41,772 bases of DNA from an uncultured Anaerolineae bacterium. Its GTDB lineage: Bacteria > Chloroflexota > Anaerolineae > CG2-30-64-16. Below are positions 10,529-20,514 of the stretch, piece by piece. Location of the stretch: the NCBI GenBank assembly GCA_937124585.1, contig CAKZKT010000092.1, positions 1 through 41,772 on the forward strand. Reading direction: 5' to 3'. Both the position numbers and the translations under genes were made by a program. Position 1 is the stretch's first letter, and the number at the start of each line of letters is the position of its first letter. The notes beneath the pieces were generated by a model. The model saw nothing but the letters and a program-made list of their open reading frames with translations, had not been told where the DNA came from and made no database searches.

Positions 10529-10557
10529 TTGTGGGGGTATTCACTGTGTGCTAAAAT
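10529..10557 (+). promoter_or_regulatory. Promoter of the Trm112-like gene
   Basis: TTGTGG (10529-10534), 17 nt, TAAAAT (10552-10557). It lies back to back with the rpsB promoter, the two -35 boxes being 1 nt apart. Confidence 0.6.
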
Positions 10558-10605
10558 GGCAACACATCGCGATGAGCGACTGAAGCCCCGCATCGGAGGG
10601 AATTC

Positions 10606-10848
10606 GTGATTTCAGAAGATCTGTTGGGGATCCTGCGCTGTCCGGCCTGCGTGTCGGGCCCCACACGCCGGCCCGGCGCCGATCCGGGAAGGCTTGAACT
10701 GGTCAAAGGAGCATGGCTGGTTTGCCAGGAAGAGGGCTGTGGCCGCAAATACCCGATCCTGGACGGCATCCCGAATATGCTGGTCGAGACCGGAGACAGG
10801 TGGGTGAGCACTGCCGTCGCCGACCTGCCGATCCCGCCGAAAGCGTGA
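10606..10848 (+). CDS. Trm112 family protein (YcaR-like zinc-ribbon)
   Basis: Small 80-residue protein and the only plus-strand gene of the window. It has the family pattern LLGILRCPAC near the N-terminus, a second cysteine pair (CQEEGC), then GRKYPILDGIPNML, as in bacterial UPF0434/Trm112 proteins. The four cysteines probably bind zinc. Eukaryotic and archaeal Trm112 activates methyltransferases; the role of bacterial homologues is less clear. The GTG start at 10606 is supported by GGAGGG 5 nt upstream and the promoter at 10529-10557. It converges on ribonuclease Z. Confidence 0.9.
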   Translation: MISEDLLGILRCPACVSGPTRRPGADPGRLELVKGAWLVCQEEGCGRKYPILDGIPNMLVETGDRWVSTAVADLPIPPKA

Positions 10849-10861
10849 CGCGGTGACGGGA

Positions 10862-10912
10862 TGATGGGGTGACCACGCGGTTGGGAGCAAACCTCACTGG
10901 GTCACCCCATCA
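10862..10912. terminator. Inverted repeat between converging Trm112 and rnz genes
   Basis: TGATGGGGTGACC (10862-10874) and GGTCACCCCATCA (10900-10912) are perfect 13-bp arms with a 25-nt loop. The right arm overlaps the last codons of rnz. No T-run is present; it could end transcription or block antisense entry from both sides. Confidence 0.45.
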
Positions 10913-11889
10913 CCGTGTCGCCTGTCCCCTCCTTCATCGCCCGGCCGCTCACGCACATCCTCGCGCTCCAGGGGCCTTTGTTTGACCACGCGAAACAGAT
11001 CGAAGTCCCTGGCCACATGCGTGTCGGGAAAGATGGGGGTCGCCTCGTCCAGGATCTGCCGACTGGTGTAGCGCCGGGAAATATGATGGAGGACCAGGTT
11101 CTTGACGCCGGCCTCGCGCGCCAGCCATGCAGCCTGGCTGGCCGTCAGATGGCCGAAGGCGGCTGCGACTTCTTGTTCCTCGGCCGTGTACGTGGCTTCG
11201 ATCGCCAGCAGGTCGGCGCCGGCCACCTGCTCCACCAGATCGTCTACCCGGCCGGCATCGCCGATGAACACCAGACGTGCGCCGGGAATGGCCGGGCCGA
11301 GCACCTCGTCAGGATGGATCGGCCGGCCGTCGGCCAGGTGGACGACGCGACCCGACACCAGCTCACGACGGATCGGCCCGGCAGGCACGCCCAGCGCCTC
11401 GGCCTTGTCGACCAGAAACGGCCGGCGTTCTTTTTCCTCGAAGCTGAAGCCGAATGCCTCGGTGCCGCGATGATCCACCGCGAACACGCGCACCCGGAAC
11501 ACATCGTCTTCCATCAGCACACCCGGTGCGATCGGGTGATAACCGATGCGAATGCGCGCCTCGCCCGCGCCGAAGACCACCCGCATGAGCTCGCGCACGC
11601 GCTGCAGCGCCCAGACCCCGCCGTAAATCTCCATTCCCTCGATGGCCTCCCAGCGGCCGAAGGTAGAAGCGAGCCCGCCCAAACCCAGGATATGATCGAG
11701 ATGGCCATGCGTGAGCAGGATGCGGTCGAGGCGCTTGAAGCCAACGCCGCTGCGCAGGATCTGACGCTGTGTGCCCTCACCGCAATCTATCAGGAAACGA
11801 TATTCGCGATGCAGCAGCAACGCCGCCGGCAGCCCGCGCTGCGTAGATGGCGCCGAGGCAGAAGTGCCGAGAAAGATCAGTTCAAACAA
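10894..11889 (-). CDS. rnz: Ribonuclease Z
   Basis: Metallo-beta-lactamase-fold endonuclease that removes the 3' trailer of tRNA precursors. The 331-residue product starts [15 protein letters not shown] and has the zinc motif THGHLDH (His61, His63, Asp65, His66), [13 protein letters not shown] before it, then [12 protein letters not shown], and the C-terminal HHISRRY, all expected for RNase Z. The last 25 residues are Arg/Asp/Gly-rich and lie in the inverted repeat shared with the neighbouring gap, so the C-terminus may be a recent extension. It starts 9 nt after the VTT-domain gene stop and is probably cotranscribed with it. Confidence 0.93.
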   Translation of the reverse strand: MFELIFLGTSASAPSTQRGLPAALLLHREYRFLIDCGEGTQRQILRSGVGFKRLDRILLTHGHLDHILGLGGLASTFGRWEAIEGMEIYGGVWALQRVRELMRVVFGAGEARIRIGYHPIAPGVLMEDDVFRVRVFAVDHRGTEAFGFSFEEKERRPFLVDKAEALGVPAGPIRRELVSGRVVHLADGRPIHPDEVLGPAIPGARLVFIGDAGRVDDLVEQVAGADLLAIEATYTAEEQEVAAAFGHLTASQAAWLAREAGVKNLVLHHISRRYTSRQILDEATPIFPDTHVARDFDLFRVVKQRPLEREDVRERPGDEGGDRRHGDGVTQ

Positions 11890-11898
11890 GCGCCACCC

Positions 11899-12531
11899 TC
11901 ATCGCGTCAGCCAGCGCTCCAGCAACGGACTGAGCCTGGCGATCGTCTCGGCACCGATCAGGGCGATCGTCGTCGCCTTCACGATGTTGCCGGCGCAGCA
12001 GGCGATGAAGAAACGGATCACCGGCACGCGCAGCACGCCGGAGACCATGCCGGCAACATCGAAGAAGGGATTGGGGATGGCCGCCATGACGAAAAGCACC
12101 CACAGCCCGTAGCGATCCATCCAGCGTTTGATGCGCCGATAGGTCGGGTTATCTTCCACCAGGCCCTGGCCGCTGTAGCCGGCCAGATAGCCGGTCAGCT
12201 CGCCAGTCGCGGCGCCCGCGCCCATGGCCACCCCCACGAGCCACGGGTTCAGGCTGCCGCCGGCAGCAAAAGCCACCGCCAGGCCGGGCATCGGCAGCAC
12301 CACCGTGGCGCTGCTGAAAAAGTTGATCAGAAACAGACCGGGATATCCCAGCGCGCCCAGGCCGGCCAGCTGATCGCGGAACGCGATGATGGCCCCCGAA
12401 ATGAACAGGGCCGCCAACAACGCCAGCCAGCGTCGTCGGGCCGACCACAGGCGCTGGACGAAAGGCAACGGCCTGGCGGTCGGCACCTTTCGTCCGTCGC
12501 CGGCACCGGTCTGTCCCTCAACAAGCTGCAC
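11899..12531 (-). CDS. DedA/VTT-domain membrane protein
   Basis: A 210-residue integral membrane protein with the VTT (SNARE-associated/DedA) fold. A first hydrophobic helix lies at about residues 35-52. Re-entrant-like segments follow around INFFSSATVVLPMPGLAVAF and GVAMGAGAATGELTGYLAGY, then AAIPNPFFDVAGMVSG and a last helix. Family members are implicated in lipid-carrier or phospholipid flipping; the substrate here is not determinable. The GTG start at 12531 lies 9 nt after the cyclophilin stop, with GGGG 5 nt upstream. It sits in a short operon with the cytoplasmic cyclophilin and rnz. Confidence 0.85.
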   Translation of the reverse strand: MQLVEGQTGAGDGRKVPTARPLPFVQRLWSARRRWLALLAALFISGAIIAFRDQLAGLGALGYPGLFLINFFSSATVVLPMPGLAVAFAAGGSLNPWLVGVAMGAGAATGELTGYLAGYSGQGLVEDNPTYRRIKRWMDRYGLWVLFVMAAIPNPFFDVAGMVSGVLRVPVIRFFIACCAGNIVKATTIALIGAETIARLSPLLERWLTR

Positions 12532-12540
12532 GGCAGCCCC

Positions 12541-13023
12541 TCACTGCTCGGCGATGCGCACCGAGAGCAGCACATCGCCCTGCTCGATGGCATTGACGAC
12601 TTGCTGGCCTTGGATCACCTGCCCGAAGACGGAATGCTTGCCGTCGAGCCAGGGCGTCGGCACATGGGTGATGAAGAACTGACTGCCATTGGTATTCGGC
12701 CCGGCATTCGCCATGGAGAGCACGCCCGGCTTGTCGTGCTTGAGCCGAGGATCGAACTCGTCCTTGAAGGTGTAGCCCGGCCCCCCGCGGCCGGTGCCCG
12801 TCGGATCACCCCCCTGGATCATGAAATCCTTGATGACCCGGTGAAACGTGGTGCCGTCGTAGTAATGATCCTCGGCCAGACACACGAAGTTGTTGACCGT
12901 GCGCGGGGCCTGAGCCGCGAACAGCGTGAGAACAATGATCCCCCGATTGGTTTCCATTGTCGCCGTGTACTGTTTCTGCGGATCTATGCGGAGATCGAAC
13001 GGCTTGCTATAGCGTTTTGACAT
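12541..13023 (-). CDS. Peptidyl-prolyl cis-trans isomerase, cyclophilin type (cytoplasmic)
   Basis: Single-domain cyclophilin of 160 residues without a signal peptide. The catalytic core is intact: [19 protein letters not shown] with the active-site Arg, then [10 protein letters not shown] and [12 protein letters not shown]. It catalyses proline isomerisation in folding proteins. The ATG at 13023 has AAGGA upstream. It heads a group with the VTT protein and rnz. No promoter was convincing in the 166-nt gap, which instead holds a GTGCCAGGCAC hairpin and a second palindrome. The neighbouring lipoprotein gene encodes two further cyclophilin domains. Confidence 0.95.
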   Translation of the reverse strand: MSKRYSKPFDLRIDPQKQYTATMETNRGIIVLTLFAAQAPRTVNNFVCLAEDHYYDGTTFHRVIKDFMIQGGDPTGTGRGGPGYTFKDEFDPRLKHDKPGVLSMANAGPNTNGSQFFITHVPTPWLDGKHSVFGQVIQGQQVVNAIEQGDVLLSVRIAEQ

Positions 13024-13077
13024 GAAAACGTCCTTTTTCGAGACCTCTTCGGCTTTTCAGTCAGCGGACGGCGTGCC

Positions 13078-13153
13078 ATGAAAAATGAGCCGTGTCCACG
13101 TGCCAGGCACCTGAGAGGGTGCCTGGCACGTCTCGGCCACGTGTCAGACACGT
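13078..13153. repeat. GTGCCAGGCACC hairpin plus adjacent ACGTGT palindrome
   Basis: CGTGCCAGGCACC (13099-13111) and GGTGCCTGGCACG (13118-13130) form a perfect 13-bp stem with a 6-nt loop. ACGTGT-CAG-ACACGT (13139-13153) is a second small palindrome. On the minus strand the hairpin is followed 13 nt later by TTTTT, so it may also act as a poor terminator for the lipoprotein gene. Positions 13088-13109 are identical to 27291-27312. Confidence 0.85.
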
Positions 13154-13189
13154 CCTGGCGACGATTTTCAGAAGGCTGCGGGTATGTGT

Positions 13190-14509
13190 TCACTTCTCGA
13201 CGATGGTGATGCTCGTCAGTGTATCGGTGACCGTCAGCCTGGCAACGATATCCAGGCCACTGATCACTTTGCCCAGGATGCTCAGCGGCGTCTGGTTGTC
13301 TTCCACAGTGACCAGCGAGATGAAGAACTGGCTGCCGCTCGCCTGCACATCGCCCGTGACCGGATTGAAGATCGGGTAGTACGCCACCGTGCCGGTGACC
13401 ACCCCAGAGCTTTGCGGCCCAGATTCGGGCTTCAGCGTGTAACCGATATCGCTCGACGGGTCGCTGGCCGGCGAGCCGGTGACCATGTACAGGTCTTCCT
13501 GGATGAAGGCCACCGGCATGCCGTCATAGTAGCCCAGGTTCGAGAGCAACACGAAGTTGTAAACGCCTTGCGGCGCAGCCTGCGGATCCAGCGCCAGCAC
13601 CACATCGCCCTTTGGCGTCTTGATCGTCGCCTCGTAGGCGGCCGGCTGCTTCTCCGGTGCCTGGGGCGCCGTGTTGTAGAGGCCTTCGCGCTTCTCGATG
13701 GGGAGTCCCGCCAGCGGCCGGCCCGGCTCCAGCTTGGGCGCTTTCGGCAACGGGGTCGGCGTCGGGGTCGGCAGCTGCGATACTGCGACCTCTTTGATGT
13801 CAATCCGTCGGATCTTGTCGCCGACCGCCAGCTTGTCCACGTTCTCCATGCCGGCGATCACCTGGCCGAAGACGCTGTACTGACCGTCAAGGAACGGCGT
13901 CTCGCGCAGGGTGATGTAGAACTGGCTGCCGCTGGAGCGCCGCTCCGGGTTGACCTCGTCGCCGGTGCGCGCCCAAGCCACTGCCCCGCGCGGATGCGTG
14001 TGTTTGATCTCGGCCGGGATGGTGTAGCCCGGCCCACCCGTGCCGTTGCCGGAGGGATCGCCGCCCTGAACGACGAAACCAGGCTCGACCCGATGGAAGG
14101 TCAGGCCGTCATAGTAACCGTTCAGGGCCAGAGTGACGAAGTTGTTGACACCCTGAGGAGCGTCCGGGAAAAGCTCGACGACGATATCGCCCTTGTCGGT
14201 GACGATCGTCGCCTGGTAAATGACGCCGGCCTTGATCCAAACCGGCGCCGGCGCGCTGAAACGCTGATTGCGCTCGGCGGGCGCGATCTGGGCCAGCGGC
14301 CGGCTATCGCTTGCCGGCGCCGGAACGGCCGGCAGAGCAGCCGGCGTCGCCATCGAGGCCGGCGTCGCCGTCGCGGCCGACGGCGCGACTGCGACAGTGG
14401 CCTGCCGTGCCGATGGCGGCGCCACCGGCGTCGCGGGCGGCATGCATGCCGTCATCGTCAGAACGATCAGAACCAGAACACCGAGGAGAAGAGAAACAGG
14501 CTTGTTCAA
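13190..14509 (-). CDS. Lipoprotein with two cyclophilin domains, the second degenerate
   Basis: Exported peptidyl-prolyl isomerase of 439 residues. The lipobox LTMTAC puts the lipidated Cys at residue 22, followed by an Ala/Pro/Thr-rich linker to about residue 90. Domain 1 (about 98-240) keeps [26 protein letters not shown] and [10 protein letters not shown], so it should be active. [11 protein letters not shown] linker leads to domain 2 (about 288-437), where the FHRV position reads VAFIQ and the QGGDP position reads VTGSPASD; the catalytic Arg is gone. Domain 2 may bind clients or be structural. The TTG start at 14509 is chosen because AGGAG lies 6 nt before it. It is 37 nt after the sugar-1-phosphate transferase gene and may be cotranscribed with it. 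Confidence 0.9.
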   Translation of the reverse strand: MNKPVSLLLGVLVLIVLTMTACMPPATPVAPPSARQATVAVAPSAATATPASMATPAALPAVPAPASDSRPLAQIAPAERNQRFSAPAPVWIKAGVIYQATIVTDKGDIVVELFPDAPQGVNNFVTLALNGYYDGLTFHRVEPGFVVQGGDPSGNGTGGPGYTIPAEIKHTHPRGAVAWARTGDEVNPERRSSGSQFYITLRETPFLDGQYSVFGQVIAGMENVDKLAVGDKIRRIDIKEVAVSQLPTPTPTPLPKAPKLEPGRPLAGLPIEKREGLYNTAPQAPEKQPAAYEATIKTPKGDVVLALDPQAAPQGVYNFVLLSNLGYYDGMPVAFIQEDLYMVTGSPASDPSSDIGYTLKPESGPQSSGVVTGTVAYYPIFNPVTGDVQASGSQFFISLVTVEDNQTPLSILGKVISGLDIVARLTVTDTLTSITIVEK

Positions 14510-14515
14510 GAGAAA

Positions 14516-14520
14516 CTCCT
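14516..14520 (-). promoter_or_regulatory. Ribosome-binding site fixing the TTG start of the lipoprotein
   Basis: AGGAG on the minus strand with 6-nt spacing to the TTG at 14509. The signal peptide begins directly there. Confidence 0.7.
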
Positions 14521-14546
14521 ATCCATGAATTGACGCGCGAATTTAT

Positions 14547-15545
14547 CTATCTTAACGGCACTTGCTCAAGACGCCAAATCCCATAGATGCCCAAGCACAG
14601 CATCAGCGAACCGACGACATACGCTTCGATGGCGGTGGCCTGCGTGACGAAAGTGGCGACCACACCGCACATCCCCGCGAGCAGGTAGCAGATCAACACG
14701 GCTTCCCGTGGGTTGCCGGTCAGCCGCGCAAGGCGGAAATTCAGATGATCCTTGCCCGGCGTAGTCAGCGGGTTAAGGCCCCGCCGCAACCGCGAAATGG
14801 TGATCAGGGTCGTATCGAAAATAGGCACCGCCAGCGTCAGCACCGGCACCATCCAGGTGACGAGCACCGAGTTGGATGGGAAGCGCAGCTTGATGCCGAC
14901 CGCTGCCAGCATGAAGCCCAGGAAGAGGCTGCCGGTATCTCCCATGAAGATGCGCGCCGGGTTGAAATTGTAGAACAAAAAGCCGGCGCATGCACCCAGC
15001 AGGGCCGCGGCCAACGCGCCCACCAGATACTGCCTGCTCAGCGCGGCGAAGAGGAGGAAGAAGCCGGCGGCGATGCCAGCGATGCCGGCGCTGAGGCCGT
15101 CCATGTTGTCGAGGAAGTTCACCGCGTTGGTGATGCCTACCACCCACACCAGGGTGATGAGGATGTTCAGCCACGGCCACGGCGTGGCCGTCACTCGTAC
15201 ATCGGTCAGCACCAGGATCATGGCGGCAGCAAACTGGCCGACCAATTTCACCACCGGGCCGAGCGGCCGCCGATCATCCCACAGGCCGAGCAACGAGACC
15301 ACCGTAGCGCCGAGGAAGATGCCGGTCACCTGGCTGACGTAGAAGCGGTCCCCCAGGAGAATGAGCGAAATCACGAAGGCCAGATAGATGGCCACGCCGC
15401 CCAATAGCGGTGTGGGCAACGTGTGCTGTTTGCGGGCGGCCGGCTGATCAATCATCCCCGTGCGATAGGCGAGCCGTCGCGCCAGCGGCACGATGCCCAC
15501 TGCCAGAAAGAGCGCACTGCCCAAGATGAGGAGATAGGTGATCAT
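14547..15545 (-). CDS. Polyprenyl-phosphate HexNAc-1-phosphate transferase (WecA/TagO type)
   Basis: Transfers a sugar-1-phosphate (usually GlcNAc-1-P) from UDP-sugar to undecaprenyl phosphate, the first membrane step of polysaccharide or teichoic-type polymer assembly. The 332-residue product has about 10-11 membrane helices. Motifs are [12 protein letters not shown], the Asp-Asp pair in [22 protein letters not shown], and [17 protein letters not shown]. The fourth loop reads GKDHLNFRL, where TagO/WecA proteins usually have a His-rich HLHHRL, a lineage variant worth noting. Its ATG overlaps the stop of the ligase gene (ATGA). MraY itself is less likely because the gene is outside a division/cell-wall cluster. 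Confidence 0.9.
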   Translation of the reverse strand: MITYLLILGSALFLAVGIVPLARRLAYRTGMIDQPAARKQHTLPTPLLGGVAIYLAFVISLILLGDRFYVSQVTGIFLGATVVSLLGLWDDRRPLGPVVKLVGQFAAAMILVLTDVRVTATPWPWLNILITLVWVVGITNAVNFLDNMDGLSAGIAGIAAGFFLLFAALSRQYLVGALAAALLGACAGFLFYNFNPARIFMGDTGSLFLGFMLAAVGIKLRFPSNSVLVTWMVPVLTLAVPIFDTTLITISRLRRGLNPLTTPGKDHLNFRLARLTGNPREAVLICYLLAGMCGVVATFVTQATAIEAYVVGSLMLCLGIYGIWRLEQVPLR

Positions 15546-18500
15546 CCGCCGGCTCCCTTTTGCAGGTCAGAGATCAACGCTTCGATGGTAGGCCGTTCCG
15601 CTTCCGATGCATAGGTCAGGGCCACGCGGGCGGTCTGCAATGCCTCGGGGATGCGGCCGGCATCGCGCAGGACGAGCGCCATGTTCCGATAGGTCAGGTG
15701 CAGCTGCGAGCGGATGCCCGGCAGACTGCCCTGGAGCGCATCGCGGCGCTGGCTGGCGGCTGGCAGGAGGCTGCCATAGCCGCCCAATCGGTTCACCAGC
15801 GCATCGAGCTCGTTGAGCTGCTGCTGCGTCGCGATCAGGCTTGCCTCTTGCAGCTCGGCCAGCTGTCTGAAGGCCGCCAATGCGCCCTCCAGATCGCCGG
15901 TTTGCGCGCTGTAGACGCCGATCGCGCTCAGGACGCCATGGTCGGTGCTCGCCAGCTGGCCGGCCTGGCGATAGGCTGTCAGCGCCCCGGCCCTATCGCC
16001 GATGGTCGCCAGCATGTCCCCGCGCAGGATGTACGTCTGGAAGTAGATCGGATCAATCGTCTCGGAATGCCGAAGCGTCGCCAGCGCCGCCTCTGTATCG
16101 CCCATGATGAATTGGGTCGTCGCCAGCTCGTTCCACAGTTGGGCGTTCTGCGGGCTCAACGAAGTGGCCTGACGATAGTAGTTGAGCGACTGGTTCAGCC
16201 GGTTCAGATCAACGCCTTTCGCCTGCGTGACCACCAGCTGGCGCAGCAGCGCGTTGGACGGCGCGTCGTTCGGCCCCAGCGCGTCGGTGAAGGCCCAGGA
16301 CCGATTGTGTCGCGCCAGGTTGGCGCTATGATCGGTATTGTACGGGTTCAGCTGCTGCGCGGCCACCAGCGCCGCGTAACTCGCGCGCATCAGGTCTTCG
16401 CGGTTGCGCGCGCGCAGGCCCCGCTCGATCACGCCCAGCAGTTCTTCCTGAGACAGTCGGCTCATATCGGCGGGCAGCGTGGGATTGCCGGTCGGCTGGC
16501 TTCCCGCCAACTGGAGCAGCGACCGCCCCAGGAACAGGTAGTAGAAATCTTCGGCCGGTTCCAGTTTCGCCGCCTCGTAGTGGAGTATGGCAGCGCCATC
16601 CCAGGCGCCCGCGTTCTCGTAGGCCAGCCCCTGCTTGTAGTACGTGTCGGCCTGAACCGTCTTGATGTTGACGTTGACGATCACCAGCAAGGCCACCACC
16701 GCGGCCACTGCGCCAACCCCCAGCGGGATCGCGGGCAGGTCCTGGCTGAAGCGCACCGGCCGCGGCCGAACATCGCCGGCCCAGATCAGCACTGCTAGAG
16801 CCAAGAGCAGCAGGAACAAAACGATGTCGAACACCAGGATATGGTTCGCCAGATGATGGAACACGGCCAGCCCGCCGAGATTCTGCAGAGAAAGCCGACC
16901 GGCATGGAACAGGCCATAGATCAGCCAGACGCCGATCACTACCGCCAGATAGACGGCGCCGCGCCCCACGGCCGCACGGCCCTGAGTCGGCCGCAGCGAG
17001 AGGAGCGCCCGGTGCTCGGCCACAGCGAGCAGCCCGCCCACGAGCCAGGTGAAAACCATGAGCATCAGAAACATGGGCGACTGCACCACCCGAAAGGTGT
17101 CGTTGTCCACGCGCAGGGTGAAGGCGCTCCACAGGATGTTCCAGCTGCCTTGCGCGCCGGTCTGATTGATCAGATAGTCCCAGGTCAGGACCAGGCTGAT
17201 CAGCGCGCCGATACCGGCATAGGGCAGGAAAGTCAGGAATGGCGATGGAGCGCCGACGGCCCGGGCCGTCGGCGCTGCCGGCCGGGGCGACGCGCCGCGT
17301 TCCACCGCTCGTCGGCCAGAGGGAGGTGCTGCCGCGCGGGCAGCCTGCGCCCGGCCGCGCGGCTTCGACTTGGCCGGCGCGGCAGGAACGGCGCCGCCAC
17401 GAGCCGGAGTCGGCGCCGTAGCCGGCGCGGCCTCCACGCGAGTCGGCGCGCCGGCGGCAGCCGGCTCAGGACGTTCCTCGGCCTCGGGCACCCACCCCAT
17501 CCCGACCACAACCAGCACGCCAGCCAGCGTCCAAAACGTGGTGAGGGTCGAGGCGATGGCGATGCCGAAGTGGATCTCGACGAAGTGGGCGATGATGGCA
17601 GCCAACAACGTCAAAATAAGCAGCTGACGGTGTCCGCCGCCGGGCAACGCGGCCGCCTGCGCCTCACCCCCCTCGTCGCGGCCCGCCGCCTGGCGCGACA
17701 CCAGGAACAGATCTACGGTCACGTAGACGATCAGGCCCAGGATCAGGCCGGCCGGCAGCGCGATCCCGGCCAGCCGCACGCTGCGATCGGCGAGCAGGGG
17801 AATCACGATGCCAAGGAGCGCGCCACCGCCGAGCATGCCCAGAAACAGATTGCGACGATGCGGCCCCTGCATCAGGCCGAGCCAGCGCAGCGCGTAGTAG
17901 AAGATGCTCACGTAGAGCCACATCTGGACGCCCAGGCCCAGAAAGCCCGTGCGCACCAGCGCATCGAAAGTCTCATTGTGGGAGCGGTCGGGCGACGCGT
18001 TGCGCGCCTCATAGTGCGCCAGATCGGGCGGATAGAACCGGTTGTAGGCCACCCACATGGATTCCGGGCCGTAGCCGACCAGCGGCCGGATCGGATTCCA
18101 GAGATCGGGGGTGCCGTTCGGCTCCTGGATCGGCGGATGGGGCTTCAACATCATGTCCACCACGCCATCCCAGATCAGCACGCGGACGGCATTGGTGCCC
18201 TCGGTCGTGCTCAACAGGGTGCCCAGCCGGCCGATAAACCGTTGCTGGCGCAGGCCGGCGAAGGGGCTGTTCGGCAGGTTGAAGACGACCAGAAAAGCCA
18301 TACCCGCCAGGGTCAGGCCGATGATGGTCACCCAAATCGGCCGGACGGCGCCTGCCAGCCAGGGCATCCGCCGCGGATGCTGAGCCGCCCAGCGCCCCAG
18401 CAGCAGCACCCCCATCAGCCCGAAGACGTAGAGGCCGGCGGCCAGGCCGAGCCAGGGCCCGCGGCTCTGCGTGAACACGATGGCGACCAGTTGCACGACG

Positions 18501-19210
18501 AGGATGAAGAGATAGGCGCCGGCCCGCAGCGCGTCGGCCATCGTCCCCTGCTCCTCGCTGAGCAGGGCGGCCACGCTGCTGATCAGGCGCTCCAGGGTGA
18601 GGAAGAAGGCGATGATCAGATAGGCGGCGACGAAGATCGCATTGCCCATGTTGGCCGCCACCCGCTCCTTGACATCGCCGCCCCACGGCAACGCGTCCAG
18701 GCCGTAATGCTGGATGATGCCGTAGATCGCGATCGGCAGGCTGGTGAGAATAACGGCAAAAAAGACCCGATTGAGCTGGACGCGCGAGCGCAGATGGGTG
18801 ATCACCATGAAGAAGATCAGCACGTAGCTGATAAACGTGTAGGTGCCCTGCATGCGCACGTAGGAGCCGAAAAAGCTAATGCGCGGCACGATCGAAAGCG
18901 CGGTGCTGATCAGATAGGCACCCACCAGGATCAGCGCAGGCAGGACGAGCGGCGTGCGACGGATTGCCGCGCCGAAACGAACGGTCGCGGCGTCTGCATC
19001 CGACCGCGTCCGGCCGCCCACGGCACCATCCACCAGCTGGATGACCCAGGCCACGGCCATCACCAGGGCAATGGAGCGCAGCAGATGGAGCTTGTCCGGC
19101 TCAAAGACGCGGTTCGAAAAGGTATTGAAGAAAAGCGGCGTCACGATCAACGCGGCCAACCAGCCGGCCTCGATGACCGCGTCGCAGATGCGTCCGAGCT
19201 TGGTTTGCAT
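15542..19210 (-). CDS. O-antigen-ligase/polymerase-like membrane protein fused to a TPR domain
   Basis: Very large protein of 1222 residues. The N-terminal part (about 1-570) is polytopic with a long periplasmic loop rich in [15 protein letters not shown] and NRSHNE-like features of the Wzy_C/O-antigen ligase family (the sequence here is [16 protein letters not shown]). A Pro/Ala/Arg-rich linker spans about 575-645. A second hydrophobic block lies at about 650-835. Tetratricopeptide-like repeats follow from about 845 to the end (for example [35 protein letters not shown]). It probably joins or polymerises undecaprenyl-linked glycans at the outer face of the membrane, the TPRs binding partners. 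ATG at 19210; promoter at 19267-19295; the 3' end overlaps the transferase gene. Confidence 0.85.
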   Translation of the reverse strand: MQTKLGRICDAVIEAGWLAALIVTPLFFNTFSNRVFEPDKLHLLRSIALVMAVAWVIQLVDGAVGGRTRSDADAATVRFGAAIRRTPLVLPALILVGAYLISTALSIVPRISFFGSYVRMQGTYTFISYVLIFFMVITHLRSRVQLNRVFFAVILTSLPIAIYGIIQHYGLDALPWGGDVKERVAANMGNAIFVAAYLIIAFFLTLERLISSVAALLSEEQGTMADALRAGAYLFILVVQLVAIVFTQSRGPWLGLAAGLYVFGLMGVLLLGRWAAQHPRRMPWLAGAVRPIWVTIIGLTLAGMAFLVVFNLPNSPFAGLRQQRFIGRLGTLLSTTEGTNAVRVLIWDGVVDMMLKPHPPIQEPNGTPDLWNPIRPLVGYGPESMWVAYNRFYPPDLAHYEARNASPDRSHNETFDALVRTGFLGLGVQMWLYVSIFYYALRWLGLMQGPHRRNLFLGMLGGGALLGIVIPLLADRSVRLAGIALPAGLILGLIVYVTVDLFLVSRQAAGRDEGGEAQAAALPGGGHRQLLILTLLAAIIAHFVEIHFGIAIASTLTTFWTLAGVLVVVGMGWVPEAEERPEPAAAGAPTRVEAAPATAPTPARGGAVPAAPAKSKPRGRAQAARAAAPPSGRRAVERGASPRPAAPTARAVGAPSPFLTFLPYAGIGALISLVLTWDYLINQTGAQGSWNILWSAFTLRVDNDTFRVVQSPMFLMLMVFTWLVGGLLAVAEHRALLSLRPTQGRAAVGRGAVYLAVVIGVWLIYGLFHAGRLSLQNLGGLAVFHHLANHILVFDIVLFLLLLALAVLIWAGDVRPRPVRFSQDLPAIPLGVGAVAAVVALLVIVNVNIKTVQADTYYKQGLAYENAGAWDGAAILHYEAAKLEPAEDFYYLFLGRSLLQLAGSQPTGNPTLPADMSRLSQEELLGVIERGLRARNREDLMRASYAALVAAQQLNPYNTDHSANLARHNRSWAFTDALGPNDAPSNALLRQLVVTQAKGVDLNRLNQSLNYYRQATSLSPQNAQLWNELATTQFIMGDTEAALATLRHSETIDPIYFQTYILRGDMLATIGDRAGALTAYRQAGQLASTDHGVLSAIGVYSAQTGDLEGALAAFRQLAELQEASLIATQQQLNELDALVNRLGGYGSLLPAASQRRDALQGSLPGIRSQLHLTYRNMALVLRDAGRIPEALQTARVALTYASEAERPTIEALISDLQKGAGG

Positions 19211-19266
19211 TCGTCTCTTTCACCCCACACGAAAATCGCACAGTCGCGCGCGCCAGGCGAAAACCT

Positions 19267-19295
19267 ATCTTACCCGATTGCACCCGAAATGCCAA
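19267..19295 (-). promoter_or_regulatory. Promoter upstream of the ligase/TPR gene
   Basis: TTGGCA (19295-19290), 17 nt, TAAGAT (19272-19267) on the minus strand. The -10 overlaps the TAA stop of the preceding glycosyltransferase gene. The -35 sits inside the palindrome CCCGAA-N7-TTCGGG (19283-19301), a possible operator. Confidence 0.6.
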
Positions 19296-20433
19296 TTCGG
19301 GCGCGACGTCGCGGCGATCGTCGCACCGCCTCATATACCTCGAGCACGCGCGCGGCCATGCGCGTTTGGTCGAACTCGGCCAGCACGCGCGCCCGGCCGG
19401 CCTGCCCCATGCGCTGACGCCGGACCGGGTCGGCGAGCAATTCAGCCAGGGCCGCTGTGAGCGCCGCAACATCCTGCGCCGGCACCACCCGGCCGGTGAC
19501 GCCGTCCTGCACCACCCATGATGTGCCGCTACCCACCTCGGTCGTCACACAGGGCAGGCCCGAAGCCATCGCCTCCAGCAACACCGTGCCGAACGCCTCG
19601 GCGCGCGCGTTGGCTGGGAGCACAAAGACATGCGCCTGGTGATAGCACGCCGGCAGCTCGTCATCGGCGACTTCGCCGAGAAAATGGACGCGCTCGGCCA
19701 CGCCGAGCTCCTGCGCCAGGGCCATCCAGGGCTGACGCATGGGGCCGTCGCCCACCAGCTTCAGATGCACTGCGGGCAGGGCAGGCAGCGCCCGCAGGAG
19801 AGTGTCCACGCCTTTGTAATAGCGCAGCTTGCCGGCGAAAAGAAGCGTCGGCGGGCCGACGAATGGCTGCGCCGGCGGCCCGAAACGGGTCGTATCCACG
19901 CCCAGCGGCACGACCACACAGCGCTCGGCCACCGGCCGCAGCCAGGGCGATGTCTCGATGTAGCGCGGGCTGGTGGCGATGATGCAATCGGCGTGACGCA
20001 GGATCAGGCGCAGCAACGGCCCGTAGAGCCGCAGCCAACCCTGCTGGCGCACAACGTCGGAGTGATGCGTGATGATCAGCCCCGCGCCCCGGCCCAATAG
20101 CCAGCCGCTCACCTCGCCCAGCGGATAGGGAGAATGGACATGAATCACATCGGCGCGCTGGCGCGCCGCCAGCCACGGCTGGCTGAAGCTGATCGGCATG
20201 GACGCGGCCGTGGTCAGCCGGCCGGCCTTGATCACGCGCACGCCCTCCAGTTCGACGATCTGCGTGCGCGGACCAGGGTTGCAGACTAGCACCGTGACGG
20301 CATGTCCGACTGCAGCCTGAGCTACAGCCAGCACGCGCACATGGTTCTCGATGCCGCCGAGGACAGGAAAATAGTCTTTGTAGATGTGGAGAATGTTCAA
20401 AGCTATGTAACGATCTGAAACCAGCGTATTCAA
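19270..20433 (-). CDS. Glycosyltransferase, GT4 family
   Basis: Retaining GT-B glycosyltransferase of 387 residues, presumably building the lipid-linked polysaccharide repeat at the cytoplasmic face. The N-terminal domain has LHIYKDYFPVLGGIENHV, typical of GT4 enzymes with a Gly-Gly acceptor/phosphate loop. The C-terminal domain has LLFAGKLRYYKGVDTLLRA and the E-x7-E motif EAFGTVLLEAMASGLP. The start is uncertain: the frame opens with TTG at 20433, whereas family alignment favours a second TTG at 20397 (LNILHIYKDYF); neither has a clear ribosome site. A promoter at 20515-20543 serves it independently. Confidence 0.9.
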   Translation of the reverse strand: MNTLVSDRYIALNILHIYKDYFPVLGGIENHVRVLAVAQAAVGHAVTVLVCNPGPRTQIVELEGVRVIKAGRLTTAASMPISFSQPWLAARQRADVIHVHSPYPLGEVSGWLLGRGAGLIITHHSDVVRQQGWLRLYGPLLRLILRHADCIIATSPRYIETSPWLRPVAERCVVVPLGVDTTRFGPPAQPFVGPPTLLFAGKLRYYKGVDTLLRALPALPAVHLKLVGDGPMRQPWMALAQELGVAERVHFLGEVADDELPACYHQAHVFVLPANARAEAFGTVLLEAMASGLPCVTTEVGSGTSWVVQDGVTGRVVPAQDVAALTAALAELLADPVRRQRMGQAGRARVLAEFDQTRMAARVLEVYEAVRRSPRRRARIGISGAIG

Positions 20434-20514
20434 AACCGGTCGAACTCAAGCCCCGCAGATTTTCGTGCTCGCCACGCGCACACGACAACCCGAAGGATCC
20501 ATCATGCTGCGGCC

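Noticed and set aside
10915-13020. 701-codon plus-strand frame opposite rnz, VTT and cyclophilin genes
   Set aside because: All three minus-strand genes have family motifs and ribosome sites; the plus frame has none.
16841-19417. 858-codon plus-strand frame opposite the ligase/TPR gene
   Set aside because: Low-complexity Gln/Arg/Asp/His composition and no domain; it mirrors codon bias of the minus-strand gene.
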